This document shows, one piece after another, positions 37,140 to 49,388 of a stretch of DNA of 64,000 nt (its first letter is position 1; the number at the start of each line of letters is the position of its first letter). This DNA is from Paragordius varius. Taxonomy: Eukaryota > Nematomorpha. The notes under the pieces were generated by a model. That model was given only the letters and a program-made list of their open reading frames with translations, searched no databases and was not told the DNA's origin. The position numbers and the translations under genes were made by a program. Location: NCBI GenBank assembly GCA_964247055.1, contig OZ176055.1:5642001-5706000 (forward strand), read 5' to 3'.

Positions 37140-38201
37140 CTTTTCGAAATCGAAACCATAGCAAAATTTTGCACTTATATAACATTAATAAACCGGAATA
37201 TATAAAAAACTTTTTCCAAAAATACTTGATATTACTTATTTTAAAGTAAAACCCAAAGGTAAAAATTTAGTCAACGTGACATATGTGCAATGGCTAAATT
37301 AAAAAATATTACAAAATAAACCACCTTTTTTATTTATATCAGTCTTTGATATGATTTAAATAAAAAATTAGCTTTAAATATACCTTGAAAAATAAATAAA
37401 CACGATATTTTGCAAAAAGTTTGCAAAATAATGGCGTCCAAAAAGTTTGACATAGAACTTTTTTTTCAAAACGAAATTTAACACTTCGATTCAAATTGGG
37501 GTATCTAAATACCCCAGACTAAGTTTAAATTAAAATTTTTAAAAAACTACTGACGGAAACGGTCCCAATTTAAATTTATGCTTCTATCCTGATAAATATT
37601 ATATAAATATGCCAAAATATCTTGATAAAATTTTGTTTTGAAAAAAAGTTCCATCTCAAACTACTTCGACGCCATTTTTATTTTACAAAAATTTTGCAAA
37701 ATATCGTCTTCATTTAATTTTAAGGGTAAAACTAAAGCTATTTTTATATATAAATTACATCTAACATTGATAGAAACGGAAAAAGCGGTTTATTTTGTAT
37801 TATTTTTTAATTCTACAATTTGGCACATGTCACGTTGACGAAATTTTTACCTTTCGATTTTAGCTTAAAATAAGTAATATCAAGTATTTTTGATTACAAT
37901 TTTTTATATATTTCGGTTTATAAATGTTTTATAAGTGCAAAATTTTGCAATGGTTTCGATTCCTTCCATACTTTTTAAAGTATTTAATTTTAAACAGGCC
38001 TGGGGTATCCAACTACCCCAATTTGAATCGAAGGACTAAAATGAGTGTGTTGTATCCAAGTGTTAATCGAAATATTTTAGCCTGTTTATATAATTGTTAT
38101 TTGGATAGAAGCATAAATTTAAATTTGGACCGTTTCCTTAAGTAGTTTTTTTAAAATTTAATTTGGTCTGGGGTATTAGATACCCAAATTGAATCGAAGT
38201 G
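37140..38201 (+). mobile_element. TTAA-type MITE carrying an inverted copy of itself
   Basis: A + strand copy, truncated at its left end, runs to about 37477 and resumes at 38067, ending GAATCGAAGTG before TTAA (38202-38205). A complete copy in the opposite direction is inserted between the two parts. The right end of this unit lies 97 bp upstream of the start codon of the L13 gene. Confidence 0.85.
37482..38062 (-). mobile_element. TTAA-type MITE, complete, nested in its own family
   Basis: Read on the minus strand it begins CACTTGGATACAACACACTC and ends CGAAGTG. TTAA lies on both sides (37478-37481 and 38063-38066), and the host copy is continuous across one TTAA. This is the cleanest evidence in the window that the family duplicates TTAA on insertion. 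Confidence 0.9.
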
Positions 38202-38298
38202 TTAAAAATTGATTTTAGCAATAATAATGCATGGTAAGTATCCGAATGTTTGTAAAATAAAAAAACAAATTACGGTTATTTATTTCCAACATGTGATT

Positions 38299-40720
38299 AT
38301 GGTTTCACGTTTTCCCAATGAGTTGAGGCGTGTTGAGCATTGGCTCACTTTTTCCAGGTTTTGGTGGCTCTTTGATGCCTCACATCAGACTCCTATTGCC
38401 ATCATTAAACGAGTATTACCTGTTCTTAAAGGCGAAAACAAGCCGATATATTCGCGAAAAAGTATTCAGATATTTTACGCAATATTTTTAAATCATTCCA
38501 CAAATATATATTAAATAATTTTAGATGATGTTGGGGATCATGTTGTTATATATAATACAAAATGGTTAGCTCTTAGAGGGGAAGCTTGGCGGTTTCGGCA
38601 TTACTACAGTCACTCAGGATATCCTGGCGGAATGAAGTTTACGCCAGCTTGGAAATTACACGAAACAGATCCTACTGCTGTTGGTTTTTATCTATAAAAA
38701 TTTATCTAAATTTCGACAATAATAATGTCTGAATATATATCAATAATTGTCATTTATTATATTTTATTACAATTTTTATTATTCTAAACTTCTCCTTTAT
38801 TAATAGTTTACAATTAATTTGAATAATCATAATACGCTTTACTAATAATAATCTAATAATTTAAAATTAATTATTTAGTAACATTGCAAATTTTTTATTG
38901 TAGTATATTTGTATAACCTAAATGTTAATTTAATTTGTATTTATCCTAGATATTATTGATATTCATAGATTGTTAAAAAGGTGATATACAGTGCAATGTC
39001 CAAAATTGAACAAAGGCCAACAATCATGACCCGTTTGCATTTATATGCCGAATTGGTAATTTTTTGCGTTATTTTTTTTTTACTTTTTAATAACTTAGAT
39101 ACGATTACGAGAAAATATAAATTTAGCTATTTCTTAAACATAAAATTGCTTCCAATGCAATTATTTAGATATATAATATATATATACAGATATTTAAAGT
39201 TTGATGTTCCTCTTATCGTTAATTGTATTTCATTTTGAATCTTATAATTTTAAAATAAAAGATTACAGATTTTATTGAATAAAATATTCCATCTTTGTTT
39301 ACTTTATTTGTCATCAAGAACGAATATTTTATGTAAATAATTTAAAATCTTGTAAAATTTATTGAATTATACAATATTCAAAAACTTTTCCATACATGGT
39401 AGTATAATTATTTTTAATAAAAACTATTATAACAATATTGATAATAAAATAATTAATTTTACCTCAAAAAATTGTTACTCATTTGCATCCGAATAGTTAA
39501 TAATAAGTTTTTAAACATAAAATTATATCTACCGTAAAATAATAATTTATTGTACATAAGATCTTGCTAAAATTCATATCTATATTTTTCCAGGGGATCA
39601 AGCGATCCTTCCGATTACCGTTAGAATAATCGGCTAGATAAAAAATTAATTTGCCCTTCTGATTATAATGAACTATTTTTACATCCTAGTGTATAAAATA
39701 TAACCGCTAAAACCATCTTAAACATGAGTCGCTATCCGCATCCATGACCCTTATATATTTTTAAACTTTTTTTATAAAAGTTGATTAATATTAAAATTTA
39801 TAAATATATATATATATATATAAAGATTAATACTTTTCCGTAGATAAATGAAAAAATTAATATGATTAATTTTCATTTTAGCATCACTTTGGGCTTATAT
39901 GAGCGTTTCACAAATTAGTAAATTAGGCTTTGTATTCTCACTTTTTGCAAATATATCTTAAAAATTATGGGGAGGAATACTAATGACTAGCCTGTGCGAT
40001 TTTTAAGCGCTGTTTATTTTAAAAAGCAAGTAGACAAATTTATTCGATTCAAAGAATGATATAGTACGGTCACCTTGACCGCATGAATCCTGATAATCTG
40101 ATCAAAACCTCATTCGACATCATTTAACCTGCGAACAATAATCTCGTTCGTTTTCGTTTAACTTGGGCTAAAAAAATGGATTTCCAACAACTCAAACTGC
40201 TAAAAACAAATTGTTTTGTTAAAGAACTATTTGATAAAAAGCTGGATAGTTTACGATGGTGCATCATTAAAACTGATTGTTAAATAACAAGACGAATTAT
40301 ATATGTGTCTAATTAACCAAAAACATAAAAAAATTCATCCTCGATGATTGTATTAAATTTTGAATAAATATAAAATAATAAAATTATTAAGCGCACGAAA
40401 AAATAATATTTTTTGGTGTAAAAAAGGTGATAATTCAAATTATGATCTCTATATTTTTCTCAACAATAATTAAAATATGTTACGGTTATGACCTTTAGAA
40501 AGATGTCCCAGAATCTATTTTACAAAACATATCCGGACAATTGCGCCAAATTCTACCCATACCCAAAGGTCTCCAAGATTATACAGAACAAGAAAAGGCA
40601 GAATTTCCAATTATTTGGCAAAGGTATAATTTTGAATTTTTTTTTATCAAAAATATAATATAAATTAATTTACCATTATACATTTATTTTAGGCCAGTGG
40701 ATTATTGCGAAGAATTATGA
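38299..40720 (+). CDS. MRPL13: Mitochondrial large-subunit ribosomal protein L13 (uL13m)
   Basis: This protein is a component of the large subunit of the mitochondrial ribosome, acting in the matrix. Five exons (38299-38461, 38525-38679, 38969-39055, 40499-40623, 40693-40720) join in frame to 185 residues, close to the 178 of the human protein. Diagnostic stretches are WLTFSRFWWLFDASHQTP, GDHVVIYNTKWLALRG, HYYSHSGYPGGMKFTPAWKL with LHETDPTAIV, MTRLHLYAEL and the C-terminus PVDYCEEL. These correspond to the family's ATFAR.W, GDHVV.NT, HTGYPGG, RLHLF and P-E-D-Y blocks. The start at 38299 gives a short N-terminus of normal length; the frame is open further upstream but only into MITE sequence. 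No obvious separate targeting peptide is seen, as in relatives. The donor after 38679 is GTTGGT, slightly weak. A poly(A) signal AATAAA lies at 40746-40751. Confidence 0.95.
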
Positions 40721-41204
40721 AGAATGTTACTCAAAAATTTAATTTAATAAATCATTTGTATAGATTTATTGATTTTTGAAATGAATATTTCGGTATTTCA
40801 AAAATTTTGTTTGTGATAAATTTATTTCGTTATTTTATTATGGATAATTTTGTTTTAAGTTACATAACTCTAGCTGTTCGCAATATTACCATTTTTTCGG
40901 ATTCTTGGAGCATTTTATCCCAAAATTACTTATTGAATCAAATATGCGTTTTCGCTAATTACAAACAAAAACTTTTTATGTGAATATGATGCATTGTATA
41001 TCTAACTTAGAATGGTTGGAATAATAATTAATTTATAACTCCGCCAAACGAAGCCGACCACGTATGCGGTGATGATAAGAGTAGATTAAAAGGTTTGAAT
41101 GTTGCGGTAAGATATAGAAAGAAAAGGAAATCAATAGTGCAAGCTATATCCAAAAAGCTGTTTTTGACTTAGAAATAACCAACCGCTCAATATGATTTAG
41201 TTCA

Positions 41205-41691
41205 TGGGTGTCCAACATGCGGACCGTCCAGGGACTGCGAAAAATTTGAAAAAAAAAGAAACAAATAAATAGCATTATATGTGAAAATATCTTAGAAAAA
41301 TAAAAAATTTATTTATTCTGCATTTTCTATATTTGGTTAATTAACACAATATATTGCTCGGTAAAGCGTCATATTAAGGCCGTTAACATTTATAACATGG
41401 ATTTTTTACCTATGATTTTTTAAGTTAAACAACATTGATTCAAAATTATATAGACGATAACCGTAAAGATAATCAGCGGATTAATTTTTTTCATTGAAAA
41501 TAAACCAACTTCTTAATAATGTAGGGAAATCTATATATTTCCTTCCAAATTTTGCCACGAATATACAAAATTTTAATTTGTTCGTATTTTTTTTACACTT
41601 CATCGATTGAAATATAATAAAATTTTTAATGTTTACAACCCGAATATTTTCAGCTGAAAGTGCAACCTGTATCATATGTTTGGGGACTCCC
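41205..41691. mobile_element. hAT-type MITE
   Basis: The left end CATGGGTGTCCAACATGCGG and the right end, read inverted as TAGGGAGTCCCCAAACATAT, form imperfect inverted repeats of the same type as the 26233 and 62691 elements. A 64-codon minus-strand frame inside it is not supported as a gene. The target duplication is unclear. Confidence 0.5.
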
Positions 41692-42163
41692 TAACTAGTT
41701 AGTAACCGTTTACTTTATAACGTATTAAATGCCTTGGTAAGTTTTTATCAAATATTTGAATAAAGGGACTAAAACAGGTGATTAATTTTTATCAATAATT
41801 TACAAACTTATTTTCTTTTTAATATTTTTATATTTACATTATAAGTTTAATATAAAATATGGACACCACTTGCTTTCTAATGGCAATATGTGGGGGAATA
41901 GGGTTGGAATTTTTTCTTAAAATTTTATATCAAAACTAAAGAAAATGGATATTTAATAATTTTAACAAGCTTTGATAATTTGAATTTTATGACTGTGAGT
42001 CAAAATTGTGCTGAAAGGAAATGAGGTTCAAAATATATCTTTTGTTTCAATACATTTTTTAATTAAACAACATAAAACCGAAATTTGAATGTAATATATA
42101 TAAATTTATTATAAATATTTATAATGATTTTCAAGAAGGTTGGTGTCAATTGCTTTAAATTCT

Positions 42164-43301
42164 CTAATCAAATAACCCTAAAATAGATAAATATATTATA
42201 AATATTTCAAAAAATTATTTTTAATCAAAAATGGGTTTTTACCGAATCCCATATCAGCATCCGACTCTTCACTCTCCTCTTTTTTAGCTTCTTCCTTCTT
42301 TCCACCTAAGTTTAATAAAATAAAATTAATTATATTTGTATAAAGTTAACAGATGTTGTATAATAATAAGAATACAATCAACATATCCAAAATTTAATAA
42401 TTATTGTTATATGTAGATTTCCTTATAAATCAAACAAAATGTTTGACTATACGATATACTACAATGTATATATAATATAATGATATATACAGAAAAAATT
42501 TTTTTTTTGTTAAAAATATCATTTTTTGAAATATAACTTGCCTACAAAAAATGCAAAATAAGGTAATAGAAATGTAAATTGGTAACTTCATTATCGCAAT
42601 CGTAATTGGTGTATGCAGTAAACATCGAGGTTTAAAAAACAGTGGTCTCTTTAAAAAATTTCTGTTTTTAGTTTTTACGCTTGACTGTAAAAATTTATTT
42701 TTTACGCTAAAAGATTACCTTTTCCACCTTCTTCTTTTTTATCAGAGGGGGCGGCAGCAGCTTGGGGAGCTGAGGATACCCCACCAATTGGCCCAGCTGA
42801 TACACCGGAACCCATGTTAGATATCAATTCCTTAACATCAACATTGTTTAAGGCTTTGGCATAAAGAACTAATATTATAAAAGATAAGTTAAATCAAATA
42901 AAAGTAATAAAAGTTTACCGCTGCTTTAATTGAAAGAAAACAAGAAAAAATATATATTTCGTTAAAATATTATTACAAATTATTTGATTGGCTATCAAAT
43001 AAAGAGACAAAATATACATACCACTCCAGAATGGCTCAATCTCAATTTTAGCTGCTTTGACCAATGTATTAATTTTGTCTGCCTAAAAATAATGTTAATT
43101 TATATATGGGAATTTTTAATAGTTAATTTAAAAATGGGAATAAAATTAATTTGATATGCCAAAATCAATTTTTTGAATCTAAAAATAGTTCAAAAACTCA
43201 ACATTTGGTTATTTAAATTAAATAATTTATACTGTAATGGCCACATTGTCGTCGGCTAAAATAAGGGAGCTGTATATGCAAGCTAATTCGGCTGTTGCCA
43301 T
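42164..43301 (-). CDS. RPLP1: 60S acidic ribosomal protein P1
   Basis: This is a lateral-stalk protein of the cytosolic large ribosomal subunit. With P2 it binds P0 and recruits translation GTPases. Five exons on the minus strand (43301-43233, 43082-43022, 42868-42719, 42305-42243, 42177-42164) give 118 residues, the normal family length. The N-terminal dimerisation domain reads MATAELACIYSSLILADDN, then VAITADKINTLVKAAKIEIE, PFWSVLYAKALNNVDVKELI and SNMGSG. A hinge rich in Ala, Gly and Ser follows, then the Lys/Glu tail ending EESEESDADMGFGLFD. That tail is the invariant C-terminus that contacts GTPases and ribosome-inactivating toxins. The last four residues come from a 14-nt terminal exon. 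The usual P-G-L after F-W is S-V-L here. A poly(A) signal (AATAAA on the minus strand) lies at 42110-42105. Confidence 0.97.
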
Positions 43302-45630
43302 CTCGTGAGGAAATATGGGACAAAAGGTTTTACACCTGATTTAGTAATTAAATTTATATTTTTGTGGAAATAGATATCTAATATTTAAAAAAAAAATTCA
43401 ATATATAAGGGGATCTACTTAATGTCTGCCTTAAATAAAAAAAACATGGAAGCACGCATAATAACTTTTATTTAAAAATCGACAATATTTTAAAGTTTCT
43501 GGGGCAACATATAATTTTAAGGTGTCTATGTACTTTATACATAATATTCCATGATGATGATGATATTTTTATTAAAATTATACAAAGAGAGCTAACTTTT
43601 AATGTAAAATGTATCTATATTTACACCAGCGATACTCAAACCGCGATCCACAGGGCCACATTGCCGTGCTATGTTGGCCCTGAAATATTATTAAATTGGT
43701 TTGGTAAGATTGCTAAGAATAATTAATTCTTTTTCAGTATGCCGAATCTTTATTTATGTTTTATAGTATTTTGAATAATTTTTGATATGGTAATTTCACA
43801 ATTATAATTTAAAAAGAACTTCCAAATTTTTCGTAGAAATATGCTTCTGTGGGCATCTTTTACACAGGGTCTAGAAAAAATATCCTGATAATAAATACGT
43901 ATACTGATAAGAAAAGGTATCATAATGGGGCTTTTGGTTGTGGCTCTTACAAGTGAATTAAGAAAGTTATTTACGCTTTTTCCCGTAAGTGCTCCATATA
44001 TGAAAATGACAAAATTTGCACACATTTTTTCAAATCAAAATATTCTGTGTAAGCTAAACGCTTTTTCCCCAAAATCTATGCCTAAAATATATTATTAACA
44101 AATTATAAAAAGCAATTACTTATAAGCTTTTAAAATAGCTAGTAAAGGCAAAACCAGATTTATCGATAAAAATTTTAGTTGTATGCTATATTTTGTAATC
44201 AACTGAAAGTATTTTTTATTTATACTTTTTTCAAAAATTTAATTTCTAAAAGTATATTGTTGAAGCGTTCTTCATACATTTTTGAGGCATGATGTAAACG
44301 GTATTGGCACTTGATATATTATAAAAAACTTTTTATATATAATTTGATACCACTGAACTCTTCTATCCCCCAGAATTTTAATTCAAATATTCCTTTGAAG
44401 ATTATGTTAAATATAAATTGTTTTTTTCCAAAAATCTATCCAAATTTTAAAGAAAACAAGCCTTTAAATTAAAATTTTGCGTTGAAAATGTTCACTAAAT
44501 CGAATTATGTAGAAAGTTTTATTATAATATTTTAAAGCGTTCATATATCATTCTAATTAGGCCTAAAAATAATATGAAGTACGTTTCAACAAAATTTTGC
44601 TAAAAATAAATTTATTATAATAATTTTTTATGATGCCAAATTTAACAATTAAACAGTTAATTAAAACACATTTATTTCAGTCCTTAAATTCAAATTGGGG
44701 TAGTTGGATACCTCAGACCTGTTTAAAATTAAATTCTATAAAAAATATGGAAATCGAAACCATGGCAAAATTTTGCACTTATAGAACATTAATAAACCCA
44801 AATATCTAAAAAAATAGAACGAAAAATTTGGATTTCGGAAGGGACATCTGAAAATTAAAATATTTTAATAATAATTTTTTTATAGGTAGTTTATCTAATA
44901 TTTGAGGGATAATTTTTTGGAATAAAATATTTAGCTTTCATTGAAATTTTTTTTAATGATATTGCAAATTTGTCATTTTCTGATATGAAGTTCTTACCAT
45001 AAAAGTGTAAAAAACCTTCTTATATTACTTATAAATTAAAAGCACCATGATAAATCCTCATACTTCATATCAAAATATATATCATCAGGTCATTTTTAGT
45101 GAACACTGTGCGCTTTAACAAAACGCTAAAAACTAAATTTTCAAAAATTATATAGTTTTAAATATTTTTAGTTACTATCAAAGTTTAGCCTATATTTAAA
45201 ACTTTTATCGACATATACACGGCATTTTTGCAATTTTATGAGAACTGGCCGATTTTAGAAGAGCGAATATGAAACTTTCGGAGACCTCTTCTGAAAATTA
45301 AAATTTTCCACGAATATTGTTTTATTTTTTATTTATAGTTTATGATATATTTAAAAGATTTTTTGAAATAAAACATTTATAAACAAAAATTTAAAAAAAT
45401 ATGTCCCAAATTTTGCCTTTTTCTGATATGGAGCACTTGCCACAAAATATAAATCTCTTTAATTAGATCGGGCCCAACCCAAAAGTACCATGATAATCTC
45501 GACATTTTCCTATCAGTATATATATATATATATATATATTAATAATATTTTTATATCCCCGATTTCGGACGCAGTGTTTATCGATAATTATTATAATTGA
45601 GAAAAATCGCAACGTATAAGGGTATATAAT
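43302..45630. other. Intergenic stretch with MITE fragments
   Basis: No gene is seen. A hAT-like terminus (CAGCGATACTCAAACCGCGA) occurs at 43627. A truncated TTAA-type MITE, left end only, lies at about 44665-44810 with TTTCAGTCCTTAAATTC and GGGGTAGTTGGATACC. A 91-codon minus-strand frame at 43750-44025 is not convincing. Confidence 0.45.
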
Positions 45631-46134
45631 AACGCTCCATTACCTTTTGTTGTTGTTTTATATCCCAAAGTTGTGTAAATTTTAATATCCTTAAAAGTGT
45701 TTAAGGTATTCAGAATTTAAATATATGCTTTCTTTAGCCTTTTAGGTGCATTAGAAAAAATTTAAAATTGTAAAAATCCTGATCTCAAACTTTTGCAGCC
45801 ATTTTTTCTGTAATTTTATAAAAATCTCTATGCAACAGGCATTAAGAAAATGTAAATAATTAATTTTAAAAAGGTTTCAAGCTACATTTCACCAGGAAAA
45901 AACATGGTTTTTGATATCGGCTCTTAATTTCAATCGTGTTTCATATCTGTCCCGATTTTACACTCTAAAAGTCACAAAACTGTAAAAATATAATCTTTTT
46001 TATCCACATGAGAACTGTTTGATTAAATTTTAACTAAAAGAACTCATAAAATAGAGTTCATTTACAAAATTTGGCTCTGAGATATTAAATGCCTTTTAAA
46101 CCAGGAGGAAAAATTAAAAAGGTAATGGAGTGTT
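45631..46134. mobile_element. MITE with AACACTCCATTACC ends, copy 1
   Basis: The left end AACGCTCCATTACCTTTT and the right end AAAAAGGTAATGGAGTGTT are inverted repeats. If the duplicated target is TAA (present on both sides), a PIF/Harbinger type is possible. Related but more degraded sequence recurs at about 46985-47525 and 55860-56450. No coding capacity. Confidence 0.65.
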
Positions 46135-46984
46135 AAGCAAGATGTCACAAATAAACATTAAAATCTAAATGGCTGAAATTATCTTTATTGTTTTGCAACT
46201 AACATCGATGCGGCATATATAAATGTGTTGAAAAAGATAGGTATATGACATAAGATTGGCTTATTAAAACCAGATTTCTCAAATTATTGATTAAATTTCG
46301 TTATCTGGATATTTGTTATGTAATATTTGTCGGCATTTATTATGGCCCTTCACATAAAAAAAAATCATTTCGGCTTGTCAATTTTTTTCGGTGAATACCC
46401 TGTTTTCGAATCAATGCAACAGCTCTAAAATAAGATTGGATTAGCCAAGTGCCTCTCAAAACGTAGAAAAATCTAGGAAAGGGGGGTGCTAAATAATCTA
46501 GAGAAACTGAAAATTGAAAGTCAAATAAAACTAGAAACAAATTGAAGGGTAATGTGAATCTTATGGGCAAATTAAGAAGATTTGTCCCCGATATGGAAAA
46601 AATATTTCAACAATTGCAGAAAGGATCTCATTGATTATGATTTTTATAATATTAAAATGTGTGTGTGTTATGAGCTAGCAGCGTAACGACTCTTAGCTTT
46701 CTGATAAATAAGCGTTATACATTCCAGACGATCTTGAGAATAACTATTTGAGAAAGGATAAGGTTTGTAACTGATTTAAGGACAGCAAGCCATAGCTTTT
46801 TGGGGCAACTTCTTCATTCGAGTACCATCGATCAACCCAAGAAGAATGTTTTTTTTTTCAGGGAATCAGATCGTAAATCTTTGCATTTCTCTCTTTTTTT
46901 AAGAAGGGGGAGGAATTTTTTTCAATTTGATGGGGCGTGAACTAAATAAAGTTAGGAACCACTGGATTAGCTGAATTTAAAATC

Positions 46985-47525
46985 AATAATTTTTACTGTA
47001 AAATCTAACCTTAAAGGGTACCATAGTTAATTATTTGCACTTTTACCATAATTTTATTTACCCATTCCAACGATAAAGTTAAGGATTTTTTTACAATTTT
47101 CATTTTTTTTAAAAAATTATAAATCATAACCTTAAAAGTATAGTGAGCATATCTTTGAATTCGGCCTAATACCTTAATGCTTTTTAAAATATTTAAATTT
47201 TAAATTGTTCTGGGACATAAAACTATACCAAAAGCTGTAAATCGTTAAAAAGCAAATTTATTCATATTATGGTTAAAAAATGTAAATAATTAACTTTAAA
47301 AGCTTTCAGGTTAAATTTTTCCAGCAAAAAACCTGAAATTTATTCCTTTATATCAGTTGTTTTTAATATTCGGAGCTATTTCAATTTACATTCCAAGTCA
47401 AATAATCAATGTTAGATATTTAAATTTCAACCAAAACAACTTTGAAAACAGTAGTTTATTTACACTAAGCTTGGTAAATGTAATCATCTACAAAAAATGA
47501 AAAGGTAATGAATTGTTTAATTTAG
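46985..47525. repeat. Degraded relative of the AACACTCCATTACC MITE
   Basis: It shares ACAACTTTGAAAACAGTAGT followed by TTTATTTACA, and the right-end motif AAAAGGTAATGAATTGTT, with the 45631 copy in the same order. The left end is unclear. Confidence 0.5.
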
Positions 47526-49380
47526 TATAGATATATATGAATAATATATTGGAATGAAGCATTCTGTTTTCACCAAAAATCTATTTGACATAAAATGCGC
47601 TATTTTTGCTATATACAACAGAAATATATTTCTAGGATTTGTGATAAATGAACAGTGAAAAACCTGATACTTTTATACTCTCTGATTTTGTGCACTCTGT
47701 TATAATATATTAAAGTTTGGAACCCTAGATGAATTCATAAAACATCCCCCTTGTGCCAGCATTTGGCTCTAAAATGCTGGCCTAAAATTTCAAAACTCCG
47801 AATCTAAAAAACTCATTACAAATCTATATGTATATCTCCCAAAATCTATAATAATCGAATCCTTACAGAATTCTAAATATAATTGCCGTTGATCATTCTT
47901 TAGATCTGAAAAATTAAACGGTTTGATCACATCCACCATAGACCATCAGATAATTATATTTAATAATGATGCCTTACTTAACTAAAAAGAGCTGACTCAG
48001 GACTACAAGTGACGTTATTTAGGCCAAAATAAATAAGAAGATCCGGAATAAGTGATCAATAAAAACCCTACTAAATTCAGCTACCTACAGGTAAGAAGAC
48101 CCACTGTGATAATTTCTTTAAAAACAGCGTAAAAACGACAAAAGATTAGATTACTTATCAAAATTTGATTTATGACATAAAATAAACATTTTTTCTGGTG
48201 TATATAACTATTATCAAGTTATGACATAAAGAACGTTTATAAAATAACCGTAAACTCAGGTAGAAATAATAAAATATTTTACAAATATAATTTTTAATTA
48301 TGTAACTTCAATCAATATGAGTATCGGAGAAATTTATATGATAATCAAGTTAGTTATTTGGAATTATAAAAATAAAAAAGACCCTTATATAATTTTCAAT
48401 ATAGTTAATGGATTATATCACATTTCCATCATGCATCACAACCGTATAAATTAAAAAAGCTTTGCATCATATTCGATAATCATTTCAGATTAATTGGTAT
48501 AAAATCACCGTTAACAAAATACATATATTTTTAAAACTAAATTAATTATTTTCCAATATTACAGTTGTGTATTGTATGGATATAATATGTGGTTGGTGGT
48601 AATTAGGCTTGTTTCCTAAAATAAAAAAATATATAGTATAGTTGAATGTCTTTAAATACTTTATGTTAAAATATACATTTAATTTATCAGCAACCAAAAA
48701 TTCATAATGCTATTGAAAGCAATATATGTTCGAAAAATTAAAGCCAAAATTTATTATGTTAATACATTTTTAAATATTGGGATGCAATTATATATCTAAT
48801 ATCTATATAAAATAGCTCTATAAATTTAATGGTTATATCAACAAAATCGATATACAAAAATTTTAAAATGGTCAAATTATGACCAAGGGTGTCTAATATG
48901 CAGCCCTTTGGCGAGAAATTTAAAAAAATACCAAATAATTTTTTAATAAAAAAATGGGATATGAAATCTAAGTAAATTGATATTTCATAAATAAATTTTG
49001 GCAATGAAGTACAAAAACTGTTCAAATAGATGCTAAATTTATTATGTTCGTATTTTATATTTTTATGTTTAAAATCTATCAAATTTTTTATTAATGCCCA
49101 AATATTTATCGAATAAACCCATCAGATATTTTGAAGTAAGAATGCGCTCTGGCCATCTTCTGCACTCCTGACAAAATTTGATTTTATAATTATTTGAGTA
49201 AACAAAAATGTTTTTTCGTTTAAGTAAGTTTAGTTGATTTTATTAATTAATGCAACATTACATTGATTATCGGTTTCACTATAAGTATCAATCATCCATT
49301 TAAATCATTATTTCAAAAATATTTTGTTTAAACAACATCTGTCAAAAAAACCATTTAGTTTTACTAATATGGCCAACAAA
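47526..49380. other. Non-coding stretch downstream of ribophorin II
   Basis: No exon is supported. A hAT-like terminus (CAAGGGTGTCTAATATGCAG) occurs at 48886, but no convincing partner end was found. The 107-codon minus-strand frame at 48759-49082 is A+T-rich, overlaps that repeat and is not called. Confidence 0.45.
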
Positions 49381-49388
49381 TTTATTGG

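Noticed and set aside
45631-46570. Minus-strand 76-codon frame at 46340-46570 as a gene
   Set aside because: No splice-compatible neighbours and no recognisable domain; it lies among repeats.
48759-49082. 107-codon minus-strand frame downstream of RPN2
   Set aside because: Low-complexity Ile/Tyr/Phe/Lys composition; overlaps a hAT-like terminus; beyond the RPN2 poly(A) signal.
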